Source: UBA12026 sp035291405 (GTDB lineage Bacteria; Patescibacteriota; Microgenomatia; UBA8517). Taken from it: 15,899 nucleotides of DNA. A model generated the notes under the pieces. It made no database searches. It was not told the origin of the DNA and was given only the letters and a program-made list of their open reading frames with translations. Shown here piece after piece: positions 5,533-11,361 of the stretch; the first letter of the stretch is position 1, and the number at the start of each line of letters is the position of its first letter. Where the stretch lies: NCBI GenBank assembly GCA_035291405.1, contig DATDSD010000054.1, positions 1 to 15,899 on the forward strand, read 5' to 3'. A program made the translations under genes and the position numbers.

Positions 5533-5796
5533 ATGAGTGGTTGTAATGCATCAGTTAAGTTTAGACTTAGTGGAGTACCATCTCGCCAAAGAGTATATGG
5601 TGCTGTAATTTCCACTATCACAGAAACTGGCGCGAAAGTAAGTGGAAATAATATTGAGGAAGAGGAAGATGGTTCATTTGGAGTCGATTTAACTTTAGAA
5701 TGTAGTGGCAAAACTTGTCTAATCCAAGAACTTGAAAGATTAAATTTAAAGGAGAGTGTCACAATAACAGGATCATGTAGTAAAGAAGTAAAATAG
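5533..5796 (+). CDS. Small hypothetical protein, possibly ACT/NIL-like fold
   Basis: An 87-residue protein. The frame is open to an ATG at 5512, but that lies within the promoter; ATG 5533 sits seven bases after TAAAAT and is chosen. The pattern VKFRLSGVP, a helix, GAKVSGNNIEEEEDGSFGVDLTLECS, a second helix and ESVTITGS fits a ferredoxin-like beta-alpha-beta-beta-alpha-beta order, as in ACT or NIL domains, although I see no certain family signature. Three cysteines (C4, C61, C66) are present. There is no signal peptide. It precedes the trigger factor gene, which has its own promoter. Function unknown; a small ligand-sensing or accessory role is a guess. Confidence 0.65.
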   Translation: MSGCNASVKFRLSGVPSRQRVYGAVISTITETGAKVSGNNIEEEEDGSFGVDLTLECSGKTCLIQELERLNLKESVTITGSCSKEVK

Positions 5797-5826
5797 TTTT
5801 TTGCTATTTTCTTATAATCCCTTAAT

Positions 5827-5835
5827 TGATATAAT
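5827..5835 (+). promoter_or_regulatory. Extended -10 promoter of the trigger factor gene
   Basis: TGA-TATAAT with the hexamer at 5830-5835, six bases before ATG 5842. A second TATAAT at 5813-5818 lies just upstream. The message is predicted leaderless. Confidence 0.65.
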
Positions 5836-5841
5836 CCTCGC

Positions 5842-6627
5842 ATGGATACAAAAATTACTTCAGAGCTAAAAAGAATTGAGGAAGGTAATATAGAAATTAC
5901 CTATACAATACCTGCCAACTTAGTACTTCAGACTAAAGAGGAAGTAGTTAAAGAATTAGGCAAAGACATGACCATTGCAGGGTTTAGAAAAGGCATGGCC
6001 CCTGTTTCTAAAGTTGAAAGTTCTGTCCCACAAGATAAATTAAATGAACATATCTTAAGCCACATCTTGCCTTCCGCCTTTGCTGATTCTGTTAAAGAAG
6101 AGCACCTTAAACCTGCAATGTATCCTAAGTTTGAGGCAATTAAAATTGGACAAGGGTCAGATTGGGAGATTAAAGCCATAACTTGTGAACTTCCAGAAGT
6201 AAACTTAAAAGATTATAAAAAAAGATTTAAAAGTAAAACTGTCGATGAAGCTATCAAGGAACTTCCTGAACTCATAGCTTTAAAAATTCCTCAACTTTTA
6301 GTAGATGAGGAAGTAAACGAAAGACTATCTCAACTTCTTGCTCGTATTGAAAAACTAGGACTTCAACTTGAAGGCTATTTAAGATCAGTAGGTAAAACGG
6401 TCGAAGAGTTACGAAATGAGTATCAAAAACAATCATCAGATGCAATTTCTTTGGAGCTTATTTTAAATGAAATAGCAAATGTGGAAAAGGTTGAAGTTTC
6501 TGAAAAAGAAATTGATGACTTTATCAAAACAACAGGATCTGATTCTTCAAAGATCTCAGATGAACAAAGAAAAATGCTTAAAAGAGTGGTAATTAGAAGA
6601 AAAGCATTGGAAAAAATAACAAAGTAG
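5842..6627 (+). CDS. tig: Trigger factor without PPIase domain
   Basis: A 261-residue ribosome-associated chaperone; the usual length is about 430. The N-terminal ribosome-binding domain (about 1-115) carries the L23-contact signature GFRKGMAP (47-54). The C-terminal chaperone arm follows: IPQLLVDEEVNERLSQLLARI, GLQLEGYLRSVGKTVEELRNEY and VEVSEKEIDDFI closely match the family. Between them only about 25 residues remain where the FKBP-type prolyl isomerase domain normally sits, so that activity is missing. The junction is clean and in frame, so this is a reduced form rather than a broken gene; similar short forms are known in reduced genomes. Start fixed by the -10 box six bases upstream. Confidence 0.88.
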   Translation: MDTKITSELKRIEEGNIEITYTIPANLVLQTKEEVVKELGKDMTIAGFRKGMAPVSKVESSVPQDKLNEHILSHILPSAFADSVKEEHLKPAMYPKFEAIKIGQGSDWEIKAITCELPEVNLKDYKKRFKSKTVDEAIKELPELIALKIPQLLVDEEVNERLSQLLARIEKLGLQLEGYLRSVGKTVEELRNEYQKQSSDAISLELILNEIANVEKVEVSEKEIDDFIKTTGSDSSKISDEQRKMLKRVVIRRKALEKITK

Positions 6628-6630
6628 GTG

Positions 6631-6636
6631 TAAAAT
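6631..6636 (+). promoter_or_regulatory. -10 box of the DUF5660-type gene
   Basis: TAAAAT, then TGGCGC, then ATG 6643. It begins four bases after the tig stop. The six-base TGGCGC spacer recurs before the possible ATT start of infC at 14522. Confidence 0.55.
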
Positions 6637-6642
6637 TGGCGC

Positions 6643-7284
6643 ATGAAAGTAGCTAACAGCCAAAAAACAAAAAAGGGTAAGTTTATTGAGAACAAAAACG
6701 TCTTAGAGACCATTAACTCCATTGGTTCTCAAACAGTAAACACTATTAAAGATGAAGCTAAAGCTACAAGTGAAGAGTTTTTTAGACAGCTTCTAGGTGA
6801 ACAGAGAAAACTTCAACAGAAAAAATCAACAGAATTGCCGCTTGGCAAAACCCTTAACATGAATGAATTTGTGTCAGGTGAAACCAAGAAGACACAAAAA
6901 CTTGAAGAGCAAATATTTTTTGAAAGAAGATTGTTTAATGAAGAAAAACAGGAAACTCAAAAAAGGATTCAAGAATTAAGAGTTAGACTTCAGGCAATTC
7001 AAATGGAGGCTTCAAAACTTGTGGCCTCAACTGTAAATTTATCTGAAAATGTAAAGGTTGCTGTAATGCAAGGCTCAGTTAGCGCATCTGAATATCAAAT
7101 TGGTTTTTTTGAAAGTATTGTTCAAATGATTGTTTCATTCAGAAAAAAGATTGATAATGCAGTAGATTGGCTTCAAAATTCTAACAAAAGAGCTGAAAAG
7201 AAAAACTACTGGAGTCAGTACAAGAAAAAAGGTACAAGCTTTCTTCTTTCTGGTGAGTCATATTCACAGAGATCGGCAGGTTGA
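6643..7284 (+). CDS. DUF5660-type conserved CPR protein
   Basis: A 213-residue cytoplasmic protein resembling the DUF5660 family known mainly from Microgenomates, a match made from memory. Its most characteristic part is the C-terminal KKNYWSQYKKKGTSFLLSGE (about 188-207). Upstream are EFFRQLLGEQRKLQQ (about 46-60), a long charged helix with coiled-coil character (about 85-125), and FFESIVQMIVSFRKKIDNAVDWLQ (about 157-180). No catalytic motif or membrane segment is apparent. Its function is unknown; the basic, helical composition could suit binding to nucleic acid or a protein partner. Its stop codon overlaps the -35 box of the next transcription unit. Confidence 0.72.
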   Translation: MKVANSQKTKKGKFIENKNVLETINSIGSQTVNTIKDEAKATSEEFFRQLLGEQRKLQQKKSTELPLGKTLNMNEFVSGETKKTQKLEEQIFFERRLFNEEKQETQKRIQELRVRLQAIQMEASKLVASTVNLSENVKVAVMQGSVSASEYQIGFFESIVQMIVSFRKKIDNAVDWLQNSNKRAEKKNYWSQYKKKGTSFLLSGESYSQRSAG

Positions 7285-7309
7285 CAATTATCAATTCTTC
7301 AATTACCAT
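7281..7309 (+). promoter_or_regulatory. Promoter of the leader-peptide/peptidase unit
   Basis: Consensus TTGACA (7281-7286), exact 17-base spacer, TACCAT (7304-7309), seven bases to ATG 7317 of the leader peptide. The spacing matches the other leaderless starts in the window. Confidence 0.7.
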
Positions 7310-7316
7310 AGACAGT

Positions 7317-7373
7317 ATGAATTTAAAGTCTCACATCACTTGTATGTATCTCCATTTCTGGAGGTATTTTTGA
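7317..7373 (+). CDS. Leader peptide, attenuator A
   Basis: An 18-codon frame, MNLKSHITCMYLHFWRYF then TGA. The last nine residues, MYLHFWRYF, hold Tyr, His, Phe, Trp, Arg, Tyr and Phe, amino acids that would run short first in a scavenging cell. The ATG sits seven bases after a -10 box, so the message would be leaderless. The stop is three bases before the strand that can pair with the downstream terminator, the geometry expected if ribosome position decides termination. A homologous peptide frame at 8750 keeps the same phase (MTSYFRKYF). I infer a regulatory, not functional, peptide. Confidence 0.55.
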   Translation: MNLKSHITCMYLHFWRYF

Positions 7374-7439
7374 CGTGGTGAGAGATTAAAAACTTTACAT
7401 AGATTAAACAAACTCTCACCTTAAAACGAGAGTTTTTTT
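7329..7439 (+). promoter_or_regulatory. Attenuator A upstream of the M20 peptidase
   Basis: Strand 1, TCTCAC (7329-7334), can pair with strand 2, GTGAGA (7378-7383). Between them is hairpin CTCCA/TGGAG (7350-7354/7359-7363), then TATTTTT. Strand 2 as GGTGAGAG (7377-7384) pairs perfectly with strand 3, CTCTCACC (7413-7420). Strand 3 as AAACTCTC (7410-7417) pairs with strand 4, GAGAGTTT (7428-7435), the terminator. Pairs 2:3 and 3:4 exclude each other. A ribosome completing the leader peptide would mask strand 2 and allow termination; a ribosome stalled earlier would free it and allow readthrough into the peptidase. Confidence 0.65.
7410..7439 (+). terminator. Intrinsic terminator of attenuator A
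   Basis: An eight-base stem AAACTCTC/GAGAGTTT with a ten-base loop and a T-run at 7433-7439. It lies only 12 bases before the peptidase ATG, so it must be bypassed for the gene to be expressed. Confidence 0.8.
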
Positions 7440-7451
7440 ATTTTTAGAAAT

Positions 7452-8753
7452 ATGAATGATATCTATAACAATTACATAAAACTATTAGGCCAACTAGTTT
7501 CGCTTAAAAGTGTTTCAACAAACAAAAAATATGTTGGTGATATAAGCGCAACGGTTGAATGGTTTAAAAAATTATTTATCAAAAATAATTTTTCTGTTGA
7601 CGTGATTAAATCAAAAAATTCAAACCCAATTATTGTGGCTAAATATGATGTTTCTAAGAATCTAAAAACTTTATTAATTTATGGGCATTATGATGTTCAA
7701 CCCGCAGAAAAATCAAATGGTTGGAAATATGAACCATTTAAATTAAATAAGTCTAATACAAAGTTGTTTGGACGTGGAATTGTTGATAATAAAGGCCAAA
7801 TATTAATCCATATTATAACAGCTTTAAATTTAATCAAAGATAAAAAATTAAAATACAATTTAATATTTTTAATTGAAGGAAATGAAGAAACAGGTAATCC
7901 TGACATGGCCAATGTGATTAAAAAGTATAAAGACAATTTAAAATCTAATATGGCTTTAATTTCAGACGGTGAGCTTACAAACGATAAACCTACTATTGAA
8001 ATTTCATTACGTGGAGGTTTTAATGCCACATTAATTTATCAAACGAATAGTAATAATCTACACTCAGGATTATATGGTGGTGGTGTAGCCAGCGCACCAG
8101 CCGAACTAACTAAATTTATAAATAAACTTATAAACAATAATGGACAAGTTAATTTTAAGAATTTTTACATCGGTATGGATAAAATTAGTAAAAAAGAGCT
8201 AGATAATTGTAAGTCATTAAATCTTAAAGCAAAAGGGTTGATGAAATCTAAAGATTTTTTTGTAAATACTGGACTTAAACCTACTATACAAATAACCGGA
8301 TTAAAGTCGGGGTACATTGATGAAGGTTATGCAAATATTGTCCCAGCTACTGCTGAGGCAAGATTAAATTTTAGAATTGTTGCTTCACAAAAAGCAAAAA
8401 CCATAGCTAAAGTATTTGAAAAGTTTGTAAAAACAAATACACCAAAAAACGTAAAATATGAACTTAAAATTAATGGGCTTCATGATCCAATTAAAATTAA
8501 CACAAGTAACCAATTTGTAACAAAGATTGAGAAACTATTAGAAAATATTTATAGATCTAAAGTAAATAGAAAAAACGTTGGTGGTGCTATACCAGTTGTT
8601 GCTGATTTTAAAAAGATTCTGAATATAGATACGCTTCTTATTCCTTTATGTAATGAAGACTGCAACATGCACGGAACTGATGAAAATTTTGACATTAAAT
8701 TAATTAAAAAAGGACTCGAGTTTAGTAACAAATTATTATCAAAAAAATTATGA
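7452..8753 (+). CDS. M20 family metallopeptidase (dipeptidase-like)
   Basis: A 433-residue zinc peptidase of the M20 family, close to the family's typical length. Metal ligands and catalytic residues are visible: H79 and D81 in GHYDVQP, D112 in GRGIVDNKG, E145-E146 in IEGNEETG (E145 the likely general base), D172 in ISDGE and H407 in NMHGTDE. A lid/dimerisation domain lies in the middle (about 185-300, with LHSGLYGG). There is no signal peptide, so it acts in the cytoplasm, probably cutting imported di- or oligopeptides into free amino acids. The gene is even richer in A+T, Lys and Asn than its neighbours. It is preceded by attenuator A, and its stop overlaps the start of leader peptide B (ATGA). 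Confidence 0.92.
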   Translation: MNDIYNNYIKLLGQLVSLKSVSTNKKYVGDISATVEWFKKLFIKNNFSVDVIKSKNSNPIIVAKYDVSKNLKTLLIYGHYDVQPAEKSNGWKYEPFKLNKSNTKLFGRGIVDNKGQILIHIITALNLIKDKKLKYNLIFLIEGNEETGNPDMANVIKKYKDNLKSNMALISDGELTNDKPTIEISLRGGFNATLIYQTNSNNLHSGLYGGGVASAPAELTKFINKLINNNGQVNFKNFYIGMDKISKKELDNCKSLNLKAKGLMKSKDFFVNTGLKPTIQITGLKSGYIDEGYANIVPATAEARLNFRIVASQKAKTIAKVFEKFVKTNTPKNVKYELKINGLHDPIKINTSNQFVTKIEKLLENIYRSKVNRKNVGGAIPVVADFKKILNIDTLLIPLCNEDCNMHGTDENFDIKLIKKGLEFSNKLLSKKL

Positions 8754-8836
8754 ATAATAAAACTTGCCACTCATGGCTTATGACTTCCTATTTTAGGAAG
8801 TATTTTTCATGCGTGGTGAGAAAGGATAAAGGATAA
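8750..8836 (+). CDS. Leader peptide, attenuator B
   Basis: A 28-codon frame whose ATG overlaps the TGA of the M20 gene (ATGA), giving translational coupling. An internal ATG at 8780 gives the core MTSYFRKYFS, aligned codon for codon with MYLHFWRYF of leader A; both end in Tyr-Phe encoded by TATTTT. Here the frame does not stop after Phe but continues through the strand-2 sequence to TAA 8834-8836. TATTAT at 8734-8739 might give a local promoter. It is too short to judge as a protein; conservation of frame and context with leader A is the argument. Confidence 0.45.
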   Translation: MNNKTCHSWLMTSYFRKYFSCVVRKDKG

Positions 8837-8895
8837 CAAACTAATAAATTAATTTTAAATATATTTATAAACCTCTCATCACGAGAGGTTTTTTT
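8767..8895 (+). promoter_or_regulatory. Attenuator B upstream of the small zinc-finger-like gene
   Basis: Homologous to attenuator A. CCAC-T-CATG (8767-8775) pairs with CATG-C-GTGG (8808-8816), enclosing hairpin CTTCC/GGAAG (8784-8788/8796-8800) and TATTTTT (8801-8807). TGGTGAGA (8814-8821) can pair with TCTCATCA (8874-8881), including one G-U, in place of the terminator stem AAACCTCTC/GAGAGGTTT. The inner hairpin differs from copy A on both sides (CTCCA/TGGAG against CTTCC/GGAAG) while keeping its pairing, which supports a selected RNA structure. Confidence 0.6.
8869..8895 (+). terminator. Intrinsic terminator of attenuator B
   Basis: A nine-base stem AAACCTCTC (8869-8877) / GAGAGGTTT (8883-8891) with a five-base loop and T-run 8889-8895. 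It can also end the peptidase message. Confidence 0.85.
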
Positions 8896-8946
8896 ATGTT
8901 TATTTTTTAACAAATTGTTGTTTTTAAAGATAGGGGGTGAAAAAAA

Positions 8947-9207
8947 ATGCCAAGAGAAATAATCTCGTCACAAGAAGCTGTTAACTACATTAGAATCAAA
9001 GGTCTAAGACTACTGGATGCTGTCACAGAAATGTCACACAGTGAGATTACATATAAAATTCCAGCAACTAGTGGTCAAAATTGCGATCATTGTAATAAAA
9101 GTGCAACTTTTATGCATCATTCAAGAGACCACATGGGACAAAACTTTATTGAACTAACATGTGATGATCATTCACCACCTAGATATAAAGAATATACATC
9201 TGAATAA
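8947..9207 (+). CDS. Small zinc-finger-like hypothetical protein
   Basis: An 86-residue cytoplasmic protein. C46-x-x-C49 and C72-x-x-H75, 22 residues apart, form a likely zinc site, with extra histidines at H57, H58 and H62. The N-terminal half is helical (SSQEAVNYIRIKGLRLLDAVTEM) and could be a small helical bundle. I do not recognise the family. AGGGGGTG about nine bases before the ATG is one of the strongest ribosome binding sites in the window, consistent with its long leader: this gene lies behind attenuator B, 51 bases after the terminator T-run. Shared control with the M20 peptidase suggests a role in the same physiological response, but what it does is unknown. Confidence 0.7.
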   Translation: MPREIISSQEAVNYIRIKGLRLLDAVTEMSHSEITYKIPATSGQNCDHCNKSATFMHHSRDHMGQNFIELTCDDHSPPRYKEYTSE

Positions 9208-9226
9208 TAGTTTTATATTTATTTTT

Positions 9227-9235
9227 TGATATAAT
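9227..9235 (+). promoter_or_regulatory. Extended -10 promoter of the tRNA-Val/tRNA-Ala unit
   Basis: TGA-TATAAT with the hexamer at 9230-9235, nine bases before the tRNA-Val 5' end. No -35 box is evident. Confidence 0.7.
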
Positions 9236-9244
9236 TCATCTTAC

Positions 9245-9318
9245 GGGCGGTTAGCTCAGTTGATTAGAGCGATTCATTGACGTTGAATAGGTCAGGGGTT
9301 TGAGTCCCTTACCGCCCA
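9245..9318 (+). tRNA. tRNA-Val (anticodon GAC)
   Basis: Acceptor GGGCGGT (9245-9251) pairs with ACCGCCC (9311-9317); discriminator A9318; CCA not encoded. D-stem GCTC/GAGC; anticodon stem ATTCA/TGAAT around TTGACGT gives GAC, reading GTC and GTT. The T-loop is TTTGAGT, so base 56 is T instead of the near-universal C, and D-loop base 19 (9263) is A instead of G. Together they replace the tertiary G19-C56 pair with A19-U56. Confidence 0.93.
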
Positions 9319-9326
9319 CTTAAGTA

Positions 9327-9397
9327 GGGCCTGTAGTGCAGCGGTAACACGCGCCCATGGCATGGGTGAAGTGCGGGTCCGACTCCCGCCAGGTCCA
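9327..9397 (+). tRNA. tRNA-Ala (anticodon GGC)
   Basis: Acceptor GGGCCTG (9327-9333) pairs with CAGGTCC (9390-9396), with a G-T wobble at the third pair, the G3-U70 identity element for alanine. The anticodon stem CGCCC/GGGTG around ATGGCAT gives GGC, reading GCC and GCT. Discriminator A9397; no CCA. The D-stem has only three pairs (GTG/CAC) and the T-loop is TCCGACT, with C at position 55 where U (pseudouridine) is nearly universal. It lies eight bases after tRNA-Val, so the two share a transcript. Confidence 0.92.
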
Positions 9398-9401
9398 CTT
9401 G

Positions 9402-9410
9402 TGATATAAT
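9402..9410 (+). promoter_or_regulatory. Possible typA promoter
   Basis: TGA-TATAAT (hexamer 9405-9410) immediately after tRNA-Ala, the same extended -10 form as the tRNA promoters. Transcription would start near 9417 and pass through the terminator hairpin at 9437-9455 before reaching typA. Confidence 0.5.
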
Positions 9411-9436
9411 ATAACTATTATAGGCTAGGAATATTT

Positions 9437-9460
9437 AGCCGCAAAATGTGCGGCTTTTTT
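9437..9460 (+). terminator. Intrinsic terminator between tRNA-Ala and typA
   Basis: AGCCGCA (9437-9443) pairs with TGCGGCT (9449-9455) around AAATG, followed by a run of T. It ends the tRNA transcript. GGCTA (9423-9427) can pair with TAGCC (9436-9440) and so compete with the terminator stem, which could make it a conditional terminator in the typA leader. Confidence 0.8.
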
Positions 9461-9496
9461 ATTGCTAAGCAGCAAACTCATTTATTAAAACAAAAT

Positions 9497-11314
9497 ATGA
9501 ACAATATTAGAAATGTAGCAATTATTGCCCATGTTGACCACGGTAAAACTACCTTAGTGGACGCACTCTTACGTCAATCACACACTGAAATGAAAAAGGA
9601 AGTGGCTGATATGGATACAATCATGGATAGTAATGATTTAGAAAGAGAAAGAGGAATTACAATTTTTAGTAAAAATGCTTCAGTAATGTATAAAGATACT
9701 AAAATAAACATCATTGACACTCCTGGACATGCCGATTTTGGTGGAGAAGTTGAACGTGTTTTATCTATGGCTGACGGAGCATTACTTCTTGTTGATGCCA
9801 AAGAAGGGCCAATGCCTCAAACAAGATTTGTTTTAAAGCATGCTCTAAAGATGGGATTAAAGATCATAGTAATAGTTAATAAAATTGATAAAAAAGGAGC
9901 AAGACCCGAATGGGTACAAGGAAAAACCTTTGACCTTTTTGTAGAACTAGGAGCTGATGAGGAAACTGCCTTTTTCCCCACAATTTACGCTTCGGGTAGA
10001 GATGGAATAGCAGGTTATGAACCAGATATAACAAAAATGAAAGATATAAATCCTGTTTTTGAAGAAATTATTAAGTACATTCCAGCTCCATCAGGAGATT
10101 CCGAAAAACCCCTTCAAATGCTTATTAGTAATATAGGCAAAGATAATTATAAAGGAAGAATTGCAATTGGAAAAATTAAAAATGGAAAATTATCATTAAC
10201 GGATGACGTTATACATATTAATAGAGAGGGTATTCAAAAAAAGGCAAGACTTACATCAATTTTTACATTTAAAGGCTTAACTAAAGAAGAGGAACAAGAA
10301 GCACAAGCTGGAGATATTGTTTCAATTACTGGAATTCCTGATATAACAATAGGAGAAACTATTGCTAGTCTGGAAAACCCTGTTGCACTTCCACTTTTAT
10401 CAATTGAAGAACCTACAGTTAAAATGGCTTTTCTTGTAAATGATTCACCATTTGGAGGAAAAGAAGGAAAATTTAAAACAAGTAGCCAAATTAGAGAAAG
10501 ACTTTATAAAGAACTTGAGACTGATGTTGCCTTAAGAGTTGAGGATAATAGTGATGGGACATGGACAGTTTCAGGAAGAGGAGAATTACATTTGGCAATT
10601 TTGATTGAAAGAATGAGGAGAGAAGGATATGAATTTGCAGTTTCTAGACCTCACGTTATTAATAAAACAATTGATGGTAAGGTCCATACACCTTATGAAA
10701 AGGTGTATGTGGACGTACCTGAGGAATTTTCAGGTGTTGTTATACAACATATGGGTATTCGTCATGGAAAAATGGATGATATGTATAAAAACGAGGAGGG
10801 AATTGTATCTTTGGAGTTTACTGTATCAACTAAAGAACTTATAGGCTTTCGTGGAGAATTAATTACTGACACTAAAGGAATGGGAATTATAAACACTGCT
10901 TTTTTTGATTACTTACCAGATGATGGATTTCAAAGAGAAAGAGACAGGGGTTCAATGGTAGCTTTTGAGGGAGGAGAAACAAGACTTTATGGACTTGTTA
11001 ATGTTCAAGACCAAGGACAATTATTTGTCGGTCCTGCAGTTAAAGTATACAAAGGCCAAATTGTTGGACAAAGTTCAAGAGCTGGTGACATGATTGTTAA
11101 TGTTTGTAAAGAAAAACAACTTTCTAACATGAGAAGTAAAGGTGATGGATCAGCAGAACACTTTAATACTCCAAGGGTGATGAGCTTAGATGATGCTTTA
11201 GAATATATTGATGACACTGAACTAGTTGAAGTGACACCTCTTTCAATTAGACTAAGAAAGATTGTCTTAGATGAAAAAGAAGCAAAAAGGAAAAAGAGCT
11301 TAGGAATTAAATAA
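9497..11314 (+). CDS. typA: Ribosome-associated GTPase TypA/BipA
   Basis: A 605-residue translational GTPase of the EF-G-like family, at the usual TypA length. The G domain has AHVDHGKTT (11-19, G1), ERGITI (G2), DTPGHADF (74-81, G3), NKID (128-131, G4) and YASG (G5). Domain II, EF-G-like domains III and V and the TypA-specific C-terminal domain follow (for example LIGFRGELITDTKGMG and MRSKGDGSAEHF). TypA binds the ribosome and aids subunit assembly and stress or cold growth. The frame is open to an ATG at 9446, but that codon lies in the loop of the terminator hairpin; MNNIRNVAIIAHVDHGK is the standard family N-terminus, so 9497 is chosen. Confidence 0.95.
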   Translation: MNNIRNVAIIAHVDHGKTTLVDALLRQSHTEMKKEVADMDTIMDSNDLERERGITIFSKNASVMYKDTKINIIDTPGHADFGGEVERVLSMADGALLLVDAKEGPMPQTRFVLKHALKMGLKIIVIVNKIDKKGARPEWVQGKTFDLFVELGADEETAFFPTIYASGRDGIAGYEPDITKMKDINPVFEEIIKYIPAPSGDSEKPLQMLISNIGKDNYKGRIAIGKIKNGKLSLTDDVIHINREGIQKKARLTSIFTFKGLTKEEEQEAQAGDIVSITGIPDITIGETIASLENPVALPLLSIEEPTVKMAFLVNDSPFGGKEGKFKTSSQIRERLYKELETDVALRVEDNSDGTWTVSGRGELHLAILIERMRREGYEFAVSRPHVINKTIDGKVHTPYEKVYVDVPEEFSGVVIQHMGIRHGKMDDMYKNEEGIVSLEFTVSTKELIGFRGELITDTKGMGIINTAFFDYLPDDGFQRERDRGSMVAFEGGETRLYGLVNVQDQGQLFVGPAVKVYKGQIVGQSSRAGDMIVNVCKEKQLSNMRSKGDGSAEHFNTPRVMSLDDALEYIDDTELVEVTPLSIRLRKIVLDEKEAKRKKSLGIK

Positions 11315-11344
11315 TTAAAAATCCTCTTTAAAAGATAAAACTAG

Positions 11345-11353
11345 TGTTAAAAT
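11345..11353 (+). promoter_or_regulatory. Extended -10 promoter of the GNAT-like gene
   Basis: TGT-TAAAAT (hexamer 11348-11353), eight bases before ATG 11362, predicting an mRNA that starts at or next to the ATG. Confidence 0.5.
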
Positions 11354-11361
11354 ATTATTGA

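Noticed and set aside
8014..8060. Genetic code 25 (TGA read as glycine), considered because of the CPR character
   Set aside because: Conserved glycines in the M20 protein and elsewhere are encoded by GGN, and TGA ends several genes at sensible positions.
7452..8753. The M20 gene as a mobile insertion flanked by repeats
   Set aside because: The flanking similar segments are structured attenuators lying directly upstream of genes, not terminal repeats; no transposase or target duplication is seen. The higher A+T content alone is not enough.
9446..9496. An N-terminal extension of TypA from ATG 9446
   Set aside because: The codon lies in the loop of a strong terminator hairpin, and the 17 extra residues are not typical of TypA, whose usual N-terminus begins at 9497.
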